The notes under the pieces were generated by a model. The model saw only the letters and a program-made list of their open reading frames with translations, searched no databases and had not been told where the DNA came from. A stretch of DNA of 64,000 bases from the NCBI GenBank assembly GCA_944385935.1, contig CALWZC010000008.1, positions 62,001 through 126,000 on the forward strand, in the 5' to 3' direction. Of this stretch, positions 17,830 to 26,297 are shown piece by piece. This DNA comes from an uncultured Anaerofilum sp. Its GTDB lineage: Bacteria; Bacillota; Clostridia; Oscillospirales; Ruminococcaceae. A program made the translations under genes and the position numbers. The stretch's first letter is position 1. Each line of letters starts with the position of its first letter.

Positions 17830-18402
17830 CTATTTCTCCTCCACCGACAAATTCAAGTCTGTTACCCTGCGAATCTTTCGCATTCTGGAGGATTCTACCA
17901 CAACTGGTGTGGCTTTATAATACAAGGATGCTCGATAGGGTATATCTGGAGCATTCCAGAGCCTCAGTTTTTGCTCTAATGTGAGCATTACGGGGTCTAT
18001 ACGTATATCCAACCCTTTTGGAAATTCCACCGGCTGGTAGGTATTGCAGTCAAATGTTCCATAGTCCTTGATAACCTGAACCACTCTGCCCAAAATGCGC
18101 TGTTCTTCTTCTGCCCGAAATTTCACATCACTGTTGGAAAATGGGGTAATCATATAGTATAAGCTCAAATAGGTAGGGGGATATTTTTGCCGTTGCAACC
18201 CTACATCTATCATTTCACTATCTCGCATTTCTACACATTCTTCAACACCATATAAATGAACGCCCAGCATAAAATCCCCTTTATCTGATGGACGGCACAA
18301 ACCGATACTATCAGCACTTAGCAAGGTATCTGGTACAAGATATTGTTGCAACAAGCGAACCAAGGCATTTCCCACATCTGCAATGGCTGTATAACTTCCC
18401 AC
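17830..18402 (-). CDS. Tail terminator/cap protein, DUF4255 (Pvc16/Afp16-like)
   Basis: This 190-aa protein begins YTAIADVGNALVRLLQQY and contains LSLYYMITPFSNSDV followed by RAEEEQRILGRVVQVIKD, the signature pattern of DUF4255 (Pvc16 N-terminal domain). In extracellular CIS particles this protein forms a ring that ends tube and sheath growth at the distal end. The start is GTG at 18402 with AAGGGAG eight bases upstream. It follows the MORN protein gene by 99 bases. Confidence 0.88.
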   Translation of the reverse strand: MGSYTAIADVGNALVRLLQQYLVPDTLLSADSIGLCRPSDKGDFMLGVHLYGVEECVEMRDSEMIDVGLQRQKYPPTYLSLYYMITPFSNSDVKFRAEEEQRILGRVVQVIKDYGTFDCNTYQPVEFPKGLDIRIDPVMLTLEQKLRLWNAPDIPYRASLYYKATPVVVESSRMRKIRRVTDLNLSVEEK

Positions 18403-18501
18403 TTTGGTAGCTCCCTTCTGCTCAATTCCCTAAAAGAAATATTTTTTGGGGTTGGCAATGTTGTTATATATTATCAAAAAATTGTTGTGTTGGTGTACTT
18501 G

Positions 18502-20367
18502 TCAACTTTGCTGTGACGAGGATGAAGAATCAACAGTAGAACTACTGGAAGAACTGGAACTACTATCGGGAGATTCTTCTGTTGAACTGCTACTAGAAGA
18601 ACTTCCAGTGCCAGCATCAGAAGCAGGTGGGGAAACAATTCCTTGAGCCTGATTTTGGCTGTCATTCAAATCCTTCTGAGAGGTAACCAACACACCCGAA
18701 CGGAATTCGCCCATTTGTGCCACTTTTCCAGAGGCAGTATCATACAAGGTACCATTTCCATCATACACCCCTGACAAAAAGCCGCCTTCATAAAGCAATC
18801 GTCCTTCTATTGTATAGGCTTTTCCTTCTCCCTCATACAAGCCACCAAAAAACTGGCCTTCATAGACCATTTTTCCTGTTTCAGGATAATACAGCTTTCC
18901 ATCTCCTTCGTATACCCCTCGATAGAAAGCACCATCATACACCAAACGATTGGTAACAGTATCAAATTGTTTTCCAGTTCCTGAATACAAATCTTCTTCA
19001 AAGGTTCCTTCATAACGGAGATTGCCTGTTTCGGGGTCAAATTCTTTTCCATCGCCAGAGCGTTTCCCTTCTAAGAAGTTTCCGTCATAGAGCAATCGTT
19101 CTTGTTCATCATACAATTTGCCAGCACCTTCATACAATCCCTTGACGAAACTACCAGCATATACAAGTGTTTCTTCTGGGCTATAGAGTTTGCCTTCTCC
19201 CTCATACTGCCCTTTCACAAAAGCACCTTCATACAACAATTTTCCTTCTTCGTTGTATAGCTTTCCTTGTCCTTCGTATAGTCCTTCTACAAATTCCCCT
19301 GTATAGACTACACTTCCATCTGGACGGAACAAGGTGCCTTGCCCTTGATACACACCTTCTGCCAATCCACCTTTGTATAGGACTACTCCATTTTCATCAT
19401 ATACAACCCCATCGCCTTCTGTTGGAAAGTCATTGGCAAAGCTTCCTTCATACACAACCTGTCCGCTGTCGTCGTATAAAACTCCTGCTCCGTGGCGTTT
19501 TCCTTCTTTAAACTCACCCTCATACACTACTTGACCATTTTTATACAGTTTTCCTGTACCATCGTATAAACCTTCAAGAAAATCGCCTTTGTACAGCAAA
19601 ACATTTTCTTGCTGATATAGGCTACCCCGTCCACTAAACAATCCTTTGTCAAAATCGCCACTGTATTGCAGCCAGCCTTCTTCTGTATATAAAAGGCCAC
19701 TACCCTGATACAGTCCATCCTCGAAGTTTCCTTCATACTGTAAAATTCCCGTATCAAAATAGAGCTTGCCTTTTCCAGAATATCGGTTTGCCAAAAAATC
19801 TCCTTTGTATTGTGTACGACCATTGGGATAATACAGCTGCCCTACACCAGAATATTCTTCTAGCTGAAACTCACCCTGATACAACAAGCTGCCATCATAG
19901 CGATATAGTTCTCCTTTTCCGTTGATACGCCCTTCTTCCATACGCCCACGAAAAATAGCTTTGTCGCTTTGTCGGCTCATCAACTGCACTTTTCCGCTAT
20001 AACCTATCATTTCCGCACTATTTATGTACATTGTTTTTACAAAAAACTGAGATTGCATGGCAGGCCACACAAATTTTACCAGCAAAATAATACCAACCAA
20101 GGATAGGACAGCAAGAATGAACACCAGCTTTTTTGCTACATATCGCTCTCCAATGGCAATATATCCCTTTAAGGTTTGGGGAGGTTTTGTAATTTGTTTT
20201 ACATTTTGGTCAATGTCTCCCACAACCTTGTTGACAAAGCTGTTGGGATTTAAGGCAAAGCGTATTCTTCTATATAAAATATTGATTGGCCGGGTAAGGG
20301 TACGGACTAAACGCTGTGCACCATATTTCAGTATTTGATTCAAATTGAAATTATTCTGAAACCTCAT
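18502..20367 (-). CDS. Membrane-anchored MORN-repeat protein
   Basis: This 621-aa protein has a basic cytoplasmic N-terminus and one membrane segment near residues 85-105 (LVFILAVLSLVGIILLVKF). About 18 MORN-type repeats follow (for example YEGEFKEGKRHGAG and YEGAFVKGQYEGEG), then a Ser-rich tail (TEESPDSSSSSSS). MORN repeats form elongated beta hairpin rods that bind lipids or proteins. With one membrane segment the rod would stand outside the membrane. It starts 10 bases after the upstream pseudokinase-like gene and probably works with it. It could be a membrane or wall docking platform for the CIS, but this is inference. Confidence 0.82.
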   Translation of the reverse strand: MRFQNNFNLNQILKYGAQRLVRTLTRPINILYRRIRFALNPNSFVNKVVGDIDQNVKQITKPPQTLKGYIAIGERYVAKKLVFILAVLSLVGIILLVKFVWPAMQSQFFVKTMYINSAEMIGYSGKVQLMSRQSDKAIFRGRMEEGRINGKGELYRYDGSLLYQGEFQLEEYSGVGQLYYPNGRTQYKGDFLANRYSGKGKLYFDTGILQYEGNFEDGLYQGSGLLYTEEGWLQYSGDFDKGLFSGRGSLYQQENVLLYKGDFLEGLYDGTGKLYKNGQVVYEGEFKEGKRHGAGVLYDDSGQVVYEGSFANDFPTEGDGVVYDENGVVLYKGGLAEGVYQGQGTLFRPDGSVVYTGEFVEGLYEGQGKLYNEEGKLLYEGAFVKGQYEGEGKLYSPEETLVYAGSFVKGLYEGAGKLYDEQERLLYDGNFLEGKRSGDGKEFDPETGNLRYEGTFEEDLYSGTGKQFDTVTNRLVYDGAFYRGVYEGDGKLYYPETGKMVYEGQFFGGLYEGEGKAYTIEGRLLYEGGFLSGVYDGNGTLYDTASGKVAQMGEFRSGVLVTSQKDLNDSQNQAQGIVSPPASDAGTGSSSSSSSTEESPDSSSSSSSSSTVDSSSSSQQS

Positions 20368-20377
20368 CTCACAACCC

Positions 20378-21244
20378 CTATTCCGTAATTTCAAGTGTGC
20401 CAATATAGGCAAAGGTTTCTGCACCGTCTATGGATGTTTTGTCCTTTTCAAACATAAAAATCAAATAGACAAGAATTGCAATCAATACCGCCGCAGCAAA
20501 AACAGGCTGTAGAAGTTTTGCTACCCGCTTTAGCATCTCCCACATACGAAACAGCTTGCCTGTGGGAGCTATGGGTTTTATAGGGCCTTGTAGTTTTTTA
20601 TACAGCTTTACAAACTCCTGATAAAAATCTTCTAGCCCACCATAAAAATTCTCGATATTATTGATAAATGCTTCCAGTTCTATGGAGCTATGTTGTTCTA
20701 ACTCCTGAGAAAATAGTTCTTCCAAAAACTCCCAAAGGGAATCAATCACCACTTCTTGAGTTATCTCAAAATAGCGGCCCATATCCTGCAACTCATACCG
20801 AAAACCAATGTCCAACGCTGGGGATACACAAACTCTGTCCATATCAAAAAGATGCTGTTGAAAATACAAAGGCATTTTGTATAAAATCATCTTTTCCAAC
20901 AGGTTCAATACAATTTGCATTCGTTCTCGTAAGCTGCAACTTTCTCGCTCCATTTTTTCCCTAAGGGTAGGAAAACTGCTATAATGAAAAGCCGCATACA
21001 AACCATTTTCATAGGTAAAACTTTCGGCAAAGTCTAAAAAGGTTTTTCCTTCCTTTATTTCCAAAAGGGCAGGAACCATTCTTTGGGCAAAGGTTTGATT
21101 TTTTATTTTTACCAGCAGATAATCGCTGGGGGACTGCTGTCCATAATCTCGGCACAGATAGCTTTCTGTGACTTCACAGCTATTTCTCAGTTGAATCACA
21201 GTAAATGTTTTTTCCAGCGATTGTATCAGCATGGCAAGAACCAT
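20378..21244 (-). CDS. Tail-anchored pseudokinase-like protein
   Basis: This 288-aa protein has a globular domain of about 225 residues and a single C-terminal membrane segment (VFAAAVLIAILVYLIFMF) followed by a short tail. The order of features (DYLLVKIKN, a REKMERESCSLRERMQIVLNLLEKMILYK helix pair, then a DMDRVCVSPALDIGFRYEL loop) resembles a protein kinase fold as seen in YukC/EssB, but no HRD or DFG motifs are present. EssB-like proteins are membrane parts of secretion systems. The ATG at 21244 has GGAG six bases upstream. The similarity is a pattern impression that a structure prediction would settle. Confidence 0.6.
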   Translation of the reverse strand: MVLAMLIQSLEKTFTVIQLRNSCEVTESYLCRDYGQQSPSDYLLVKIKNQTFAQRMVPALLEIKEGKTFLDFAESFTYENGLYAAFHYSSFPTLREKMERESCSLRERMQIVLNLLEKMILYKMPLYFQQHLFDMDRVCVSPALDIGFRYELQDMGRYFEITQEVVIDSLWEFLEELFSQELEQHSSIELEAFINNIENFYGGLEDFYQEFVKLYKKLQGPIKPIAPTGKLFRMWEMLKRVAKLLQPVFAAAVLIAILVYLIFMFEKDKTSIDGAETFAYIGTLEITE

Positions 21245-21263
21245 CCCTTTCTCCAAATTCTAT

Positions 21264-23042
21264 TTAATTTCGTTGTAATTGCTCTCGAACCACCACAAAA
21301 GCTGAAGCAGTCATTTTTGGATTTGCCATAGATTGGGCCGTAATTTCATATACACCAGCTGTATTGGGTGCTGTATACATTCCATTTTTGTCAATCACAC
21401 CTCCGGCGGGGTGATTTACCGACCAACGTATCCGACTATCCTGCATTTTGGGGCAAACTGCCTCAAAGCAGATAGTTTCCAATGTTTGCACTTCTGCCAT
21501 ATTAGGTTTGATAAACAGGCTGGTTTTTTCTGTTTCCTCCAGAAGTTCTGCCATATCCCGAAGAGCAGTCCAATGAACTTTTACATATCGCTGAGGAGAT
21601 GTAGCTGTTAAACGTAATCCCACGCGGAAGGTTCCTTCTGCCATATTTAATTTGGATGCCAGCTCTGCTCCAAATTGCCCATTTTCTTGGTCAAATATTT
21701 CAGGAGAACCTGTATACACTTCTTTTCCCGATTCCGTTACACTCTCTATGGACAGCAAAATGGTTACCATTCCCAAACCAAGGCCATGAGAAATATCATT
21801 TGAGAAGAAACGCTCGCCTTTTCTACCACCCAGCCCCAAATCTATTAGCACTGTGCCGGTGTTCATTTGCAATGTTTGCTTATGCTTCTCCATTTGTGGA
21901 GCATCCACAACAGCGGGCATTTCTTTTTTGTTTGCTTGCAGTTGTTCCAATTCCCTTGTGGTAATTTGATTCAAAACCGATGCCAAGGGTAAATTTAAGA
22001 TGGGCTGTTGTACTGCCATATTTTCCACTTCGCTAATGGAATACCGCTTGCCGTTGCGAATCAATAAAATTCGTGCCAAATAAATGCTTTGTTGGTCGTT
22101 GTTTTCTACAATTTCCTCCATGGCACTGTTATAATAGTGCCGCATTATCTCTTGTTTCACACTACCTGCAATGATATTGGTCTGATTTTCACCAGAGATA
22201 AGAGCATCTACCTGTGTAGAACCAATCCATAGCTTTGCACTGTTTTCCTTTACCGACAAGATACCCTTTGTGTCCTGTACTGGCATTGCTTTTACAGGGA
22301 AGCGAAGTTCATATCGTGAGTTCTTTTCCAGTTTGCTTTCATCAAATTCCACTGGAATATGATTGGTTCCCTGATATTGTAGATAGGTCAAATCCAGTTG
22401 ATAAGAAAATTTTACAGGCTGGCTCTGTCCCAAATTTTCCACAACAACCAATACTTCCAGCGGCTGTTGTGTTGTGGTATATTGGGGGCAAATCTGAGTA
22501 ATTTTTATACCATTGTTCCAATACAGTGTTTGAATATTCTGGTAGCTGCTTAAAGCTCCAAAGCGTTTTTCATCAGGGCCTTTTTCTGTTAAAAATAAAT
22601 GGTAGCCCTCTCTGTATTTGTTGTATTCCACCTGCTGCAAAGAAGCACTGCTTCCAGCAATATTGTGCACAGGGTCTTTCTCTGCTTCGGCATATTCGAC
22701 ACACAAATACAAAATTTCGTTTGCATTTCCGCTGTGTTCCAGCTGCATATCTTCTATGGCTTGGAAGCCATCAATCAATTCCAGCTTTTTGATAATAGGT
22801 GTATCAATAACAATTTCTCGCCCGGCAAAATCCAAGGCTAACCCCATCTCTACCGAGATACTTTTTGTGTCTGCCTCCACCACATTCATGCCACATACTA
22901 CACCTGTTCCCATCAAAAACCGGTTTATCATGCGGCGTTTATCATTCATGTATTTTTGCTCTGTTTCAAAGTCATCTACTGTCAGCAATTTTCCATAAAA
23001 ATAGCGGTTTCTTTCAAAGGGAAAGTATTTTAAGTTTTTCAC
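21264..23042 (-). CDS. CIS-associated structural protein with Big-type domain
   Basis: This 592-aa protein opens with YFPFERNRYFYGKLLTVDDF, EQKYMNDKRRMINRFLMG and GTGVVCGMNV, a start seen in large proteins of extracellular CIS clusters. Its C-terminus (about 505-592) is a bacterial Ig-like domain with AGGVIDKNGMYTAPNTAGVYEITA. The middle is beta-rich. It starts at GTG 23042, overlapping the tail protein I gene by four bases, so it is made together with baseplate parts. No separate fibre gene is visible, so this could be the receptor-binding or baseplate-periphery protein (inference). Confidence 0.75.
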   Translation of the reverse strand: MKNLKYFPFERNRYFYGKLLTVDDFETEQKYMNDKRRMINRFLMGTGVVCGMNVVEADTKSISVEMGLALDFAGREIVIDTPIIKKLELIDGFQAIEDMQLEHSGNANEILYLCVEYAEAEKDPVHNIAGSSASLQQVEYNKYREGYHLFLTEKGPDEKRFGALSSYQNIQTLYWNNGIKITQICPQYTTTQQPLEVLVVVENLGQSQPVKFSYQLDLTYLQYQGTNHIPVEFDESKLEKNSRYELRFPVKAMPVQDTKGILSVKENSAKLWIGSTQVDALISGENQTNIIAGSVKQEIMRHYYNSAMEEIVENNDQQSIYLARILLIRNGKRYSISEVENMAVQQPILNLPLASVLNQITTRELEQLQANKKEMPAVVDAPQMEKHKQTLQMNTGTVLIDLGLGGRKGERFFSNDISHGLGLGMVTILLSIESVTESGKEVYTGSPEIFDQENGQFGAELASKLNMAEGTFRVGLRLTATSPQRYVKVHWTALRDMAELLEETEKTSLFIKPNMAEVQTLETICFEAVCPKMQDSRIRWSVNHPAGGVIDKNGMYTAPNTAGVYEITAQSMANPKMTASAFVVVREQLQRN

Positions 23043-24190
23043 ATTGATTCCGTCCTTTCTTCTAACCCACCCACCGTAGTTAGGGGTACGGCAGATTGAC
23101 CATCCAACTGCAAGGGCTGATACTGTCCCAGCACACTGTTAATACCCAAATAAGAATAGCTATCCAAAAAAATATATGGTTTTAATAATACCAAGTTGAT
23201 TTCCACCTGTGCAGGCTTTACCGTTTCTATCAACTTTATAATGGTTTGATACATTCTGTTGGACGGTACCACACGATTGGGCAAGCACACTGTTACCATA
23301 TTGGGATATTCTCCATAGAGTTGACGAAGCAATTTTGTGTGGGAAATATCCTTTTGAAAAGGGGCAATTTCATACTGCTCTACCACATAGGGGCATTGAC
23401 CAGTTTTTAACTGGATAATCTGTTTTAGAGATTCTACTGTACCCTTTATGGAATACAAATCCATGGCACAATGCAGCAACTCTCTCAGATTTTCCTGCTC
23501 CCACAAATAGCCTCCCTCAACGCCTAGCCATTGGGCAAGCCAATTCAAAAACTCTTCATCTGCTGTATCAATTTCTAAATAGGCAGAAACTTCCCGGATA
23601 TTCTTGTCCAAATCCTCATACAGGGATTGAAAAATTCCTAAATATCGCTCCAAGAAATTTTGGCTTTCTCCCTGATACAGCTCTGGCAGGTACTGGGTCC
23701 AACTTCTTTTTGGAAAGGAAAGTTGCACCCTCTTTACCATAGGAGAAAGGTCACCTTGACCAAATAACTGAATTTCAAACCATACATATCTACCTTTTAG
23801 ATTGTGTAGCAGGATATCCTGTGGATTCTGCCTTTTTTCTACTAAAAAGGGAAGAAATGCCTGTTCTTTTTCCCAAAGAGGGACATCCTTTGTAAAATAT
23901 TCTTCCAGTTTCCACATGGTACCATGCTGGTCTGTTATGTAAGGGCTATCTGTGGCATAGAATTGGAACACAATAGAGGAATCTCCTAGACTTTCCCCTT
24001 CTATGATTCCTCGGTGCCAAATGGTTTCTTGTTCCAAACAGTCCAATACAGGAGAAAGAAATACCCCTCGTTCTCCCCTTTGAGGGTTTTGCAGGCGCAG
24101 TCCTTGCCCATCCCATATCAAATTTTGCAAAAAACCTTTTTCAAAATCCGACCTTTTATTGAGCAAAAAGTATTTTTCCGAATCTCTCAT
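23039..24190 (-). CDS. Tail protein I-like baseplate protein
   Basis: This 383-aa protein contains the phage tail protein I (P2 gpI) pattern in its second half: YLPELYQGES, FLERYLGIFQSLYEDLDKNI, then DEEFLNWLAQWLGV and LLHCAMDLYSIKGTVESLKQII. The N-terminal 170 residues are beta-rich and CIS-specific. This protein joins the baseplate wedge to peripheral parts. It lies nine bases after the baseplate gene at 24200 and overlaps the next gene by four bases. Confidence 0.87.
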   Translation of the reverse strand: MRDSEKYFLLNKRSDFEKGFLQNLIWDGQGLRLQNPQRGERGVFLSPVLDCLEQETIWHRGIIEGESLGDSSIVFQFYATDSPYITDQHGTMWKLEEYFTKDVPLWEKEQAFLPFLVEKRQNPQDILLHNLKGRYVWFEIQLFGQGDLSPMVKRVQLSFPKRSWTQYLPELYQGESQNFLERYLGIFQSLYEDLDKNIREVSAYLEIDTADEEFLNWLAQWLGVEGGYLWEQENLRELLHCAMDLYSIKGTVESLKQIIQLKTGQCPYVVEQYEIAPFQKDISHTKLLRQLYGEYPNMVTVCLPNRVVPSNRMYQTIIKLIETVKPAQVEINLVLLKPYIFLDSYSYLGINSVLGQYQPLQLDGQSAVPLTTVGGLEERTESM

Positions 24191-24199
24191 TTTGCACCT

Positions 24200-26278
24200 C
24201 TATTCTCCATCGGAAAGATGATATTGTGCACTATTCAAATACACCAACCCATTGGGAGGAAGTAACACATCTCCGCTACGGTTTCTACTAATATTGGCAC
24301 CTTTGGCATCAATGGCCAAGGAATCCACCGACAATACACATTCCAACCGGTCTATAACACCATATAAGGTGCTGTACTGCACTGGGTTTCCAAAAACCCA
24401 CTTTGCTGTGTCAAAAAAATCCTCTACGGTTTTCTGTATCATCTGGTGAGCTTGTTGGTAATATGGTCTTATACGAATTTCTGCAAAGATAGTAATTCCT
24501 ATATATTCTGGGGAGAGCACTCGAACCTTTGTTCCCATCAGTCGGCACCTATCCAACAATGCGTATAGGTTGCGATAATATCCCTCGTTGAGTTTTTCTC
24601 GTTTTTCTTTTGAAAAAGACTGTACTACAATATGAACAGTGTTTTCCTCTCCTGCAACCTCTCCTTGATACAACTGGGCAGAGGATACACAACGACAATT
24701 CTGAATCATTAAACCGGGGGCATTTTTTACCTGTTGCTGATAGTCCTCATCTGTAACCGCCCTTTTACATTGGCGCAAGGAGGCCCTTGCCCTCATAAAA
24801 CACTCTTGTAAAGTTTCGGGCTGTTTTCCCCCTGCTGCTACCCAATGGTTGCTTATGTGTGCAACAGGTAGCTTTCTAAGACAGGTAGAAATTTGTTGCT
24901 GCTTTACATTTCCATCTATGCCTTCACTGGCAACTGCTCGCACCAAATACACTGGCCCCACTGGTGCCATACCATGCTCACAATCTCCAAAGGATACCAT
25001 ACCAGAGGATTCTTCAAAACAAAAATGGCGACTTTCAGGGAAAGAAGCATCAAAATCTTTCACCTGCTGCCAGCAATGCCATAGACCATCTGCTTCCTCT
25101 ACCATAATTTCCAGATGGCTACTCAATATATTATCCATCTTAATTTGATACTTTTGCTTTGGAAATCCGTTTCCTATGGCTAGTTGCAAATAAGCACTGT
25201 AATGCACATCTTGATACAATGCTCGTACTTCTTTTGTATCTTCCTCTAATTCCAATTGTGCCAGCCATGTTCCATCTTCTTGGAATGTTTGCACCACAGA
25301 AGGAGCTTGTATTTTTTTATACCCATCTTGTTTTTTTGCCAAAAACTTTACATCCTTACCCAAACGATGGTTTAAAGGTATTTGTAGATGTGTCTGTCCT
25401 CCTGCTGCAAAATCTTGATAATCTGCCAATGTATTGCATTGCACAACAGGCAACATATTTGTATAGATTCCTGTAAAAACCACAGGGATTTCATACCAAT
25501 TTTCTTCCAATACCACCCGTAACCAAAACAATCCCTCCTGCCCTTGGGTCATAGGCTCTGGCAACTGAAGTTCCACAAAGCCATTTTGTAAAAACTCATG
25601 GGATTCATCCTTTAATACTTTTGCTTGTTTCCATCCAGAAGCAGTCCAATATTCCCAACGCAATTTTGCCAAAGGGTAAAAAGACGAATCCTCACGAATT
25701 TTATTTCTTTGTACTGGATAATTTTGAAACACACAAACATATAGGCTAAAAGATGTTTGCACAGGTAAGGGAGAATCAAACCCCATACAAAAGTGGTTCC
25801 CTACACAAGGTTCTGTTCCAAAGGGCAAAAAATAAAACTCTGCCCCTTGGTCCCAATGAGAAAGCCAAAATTCTCTTTTTTCCTTTGAAAAATGGGACTG
25901 TAAAACCATTAGCTTTGCTTTTACAAGTTGGTGTAGGTTTGTTGTTTCAAAGGGAATGGTATCTGCACAAAACTGCTCTCTTTGCAACAAAGTGGTATCT
26001 TCCTCCACCTGCCACAAATGCAGCAAAGCCTTGGCTGGTTCCATTGGTGCGGGCCATACCCCCAACAGCTTCAAAAATTTGCGTTGGTTTTTTTCTCCAA
26101 TTTGGTTGAGGTGATACTGTTGCATCTCCTTTAGCCATGAGAACAACTCCAAAAAGGTGATTCCCGGGTCTGCTTCATTATAGTTCGTCCAGCGAGGATA
26201 CACCTTGGCAATCTGCTTTTTTGCATCCTCTACAATCTCTTCAAAGCTTTGCTGGTCGAGTTCAATATCTGGCAGCAT
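24200..26278 (-). CDS. Baseplate J-like protein (second copy, Afp12-like)
   Basis: This 692-aa protein begins LPDIELDQQSFEEIVEDAKKQI and WTNYNEADPGITFLELFSWL, the conserved start of CIS baseplate assembly proteins. It later has GMVSFGDCEHGMAP and RARASLRQCKRAVTDEDYQQQV, the gpJ core. It would form part of the baseplate wedge, with the 1,002-aa protein encoded just upstream. The ATG at 26278 is chosen, seven bases after GGGAGG. That site lies inside the end of the upstream gene's spacer. Confidence 0.88.
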   Translation of the reverse strand: MLPDIELDQQSFEEIVEDAKKQIAKVYPRWTNYNEADPGITFLELFSWLKEMQQYHLNQIGEKNQRKFLKLLGVWPAPMEPAKALLHLWQVEEDTTLLQREQFCADTIPFETTNLHQLVKAKLMVLQSHFSKEKREFWLSHWDQGAEFYFLPFGTEPCVGNHFCMGFDSPLPVQTSFSLYVCVFQNYPVQRNKIREDSSFYPLAKLRWEYWTASGWKQAKVLKDESHEFLQNGFVELQLPEPMTQGQEGLFWLRVVLEENWYEIPVVFTGIYTNMLPVVQCNTLADYQDFAAGGQTHLQIPLNHRLGKDVKFLAKKQDGYKKIQAPSVVQTFQEDGTWLAQLELEEDTKEVRALYQDVHYSAYLQLAIGNGFPKQKYQIKMDNILSSHLEIMVEEADGLWHCWQQVKDFDASFPESRHFCFEESSGMVSFGDCEHGMAPVGPVYLVRAVASEGIDGNVKQQQISTCLRKLPVAHISNHWVAAGGKQPETLQECFMRARASLRQCKRAVTDEDYQQQVKNAPGLMIQNCRCVSSAQLYQGEVAGEENTVHIVVQSFSKEKREKLNEGYYRNLYALLDRCRLMGTKVRVLSPEYIGITIFAEIRIRPYYQQAHQMIQKTVEDFFDTAKWVFGNPVQYSTLYGVIDRLECVLSVDSLAIDAKGANISRNRSGDVLLPPNGLVYLNSAQYHLSDGE

Positions 26279-26297
26279 AGCATCACCTCCCATAGAT

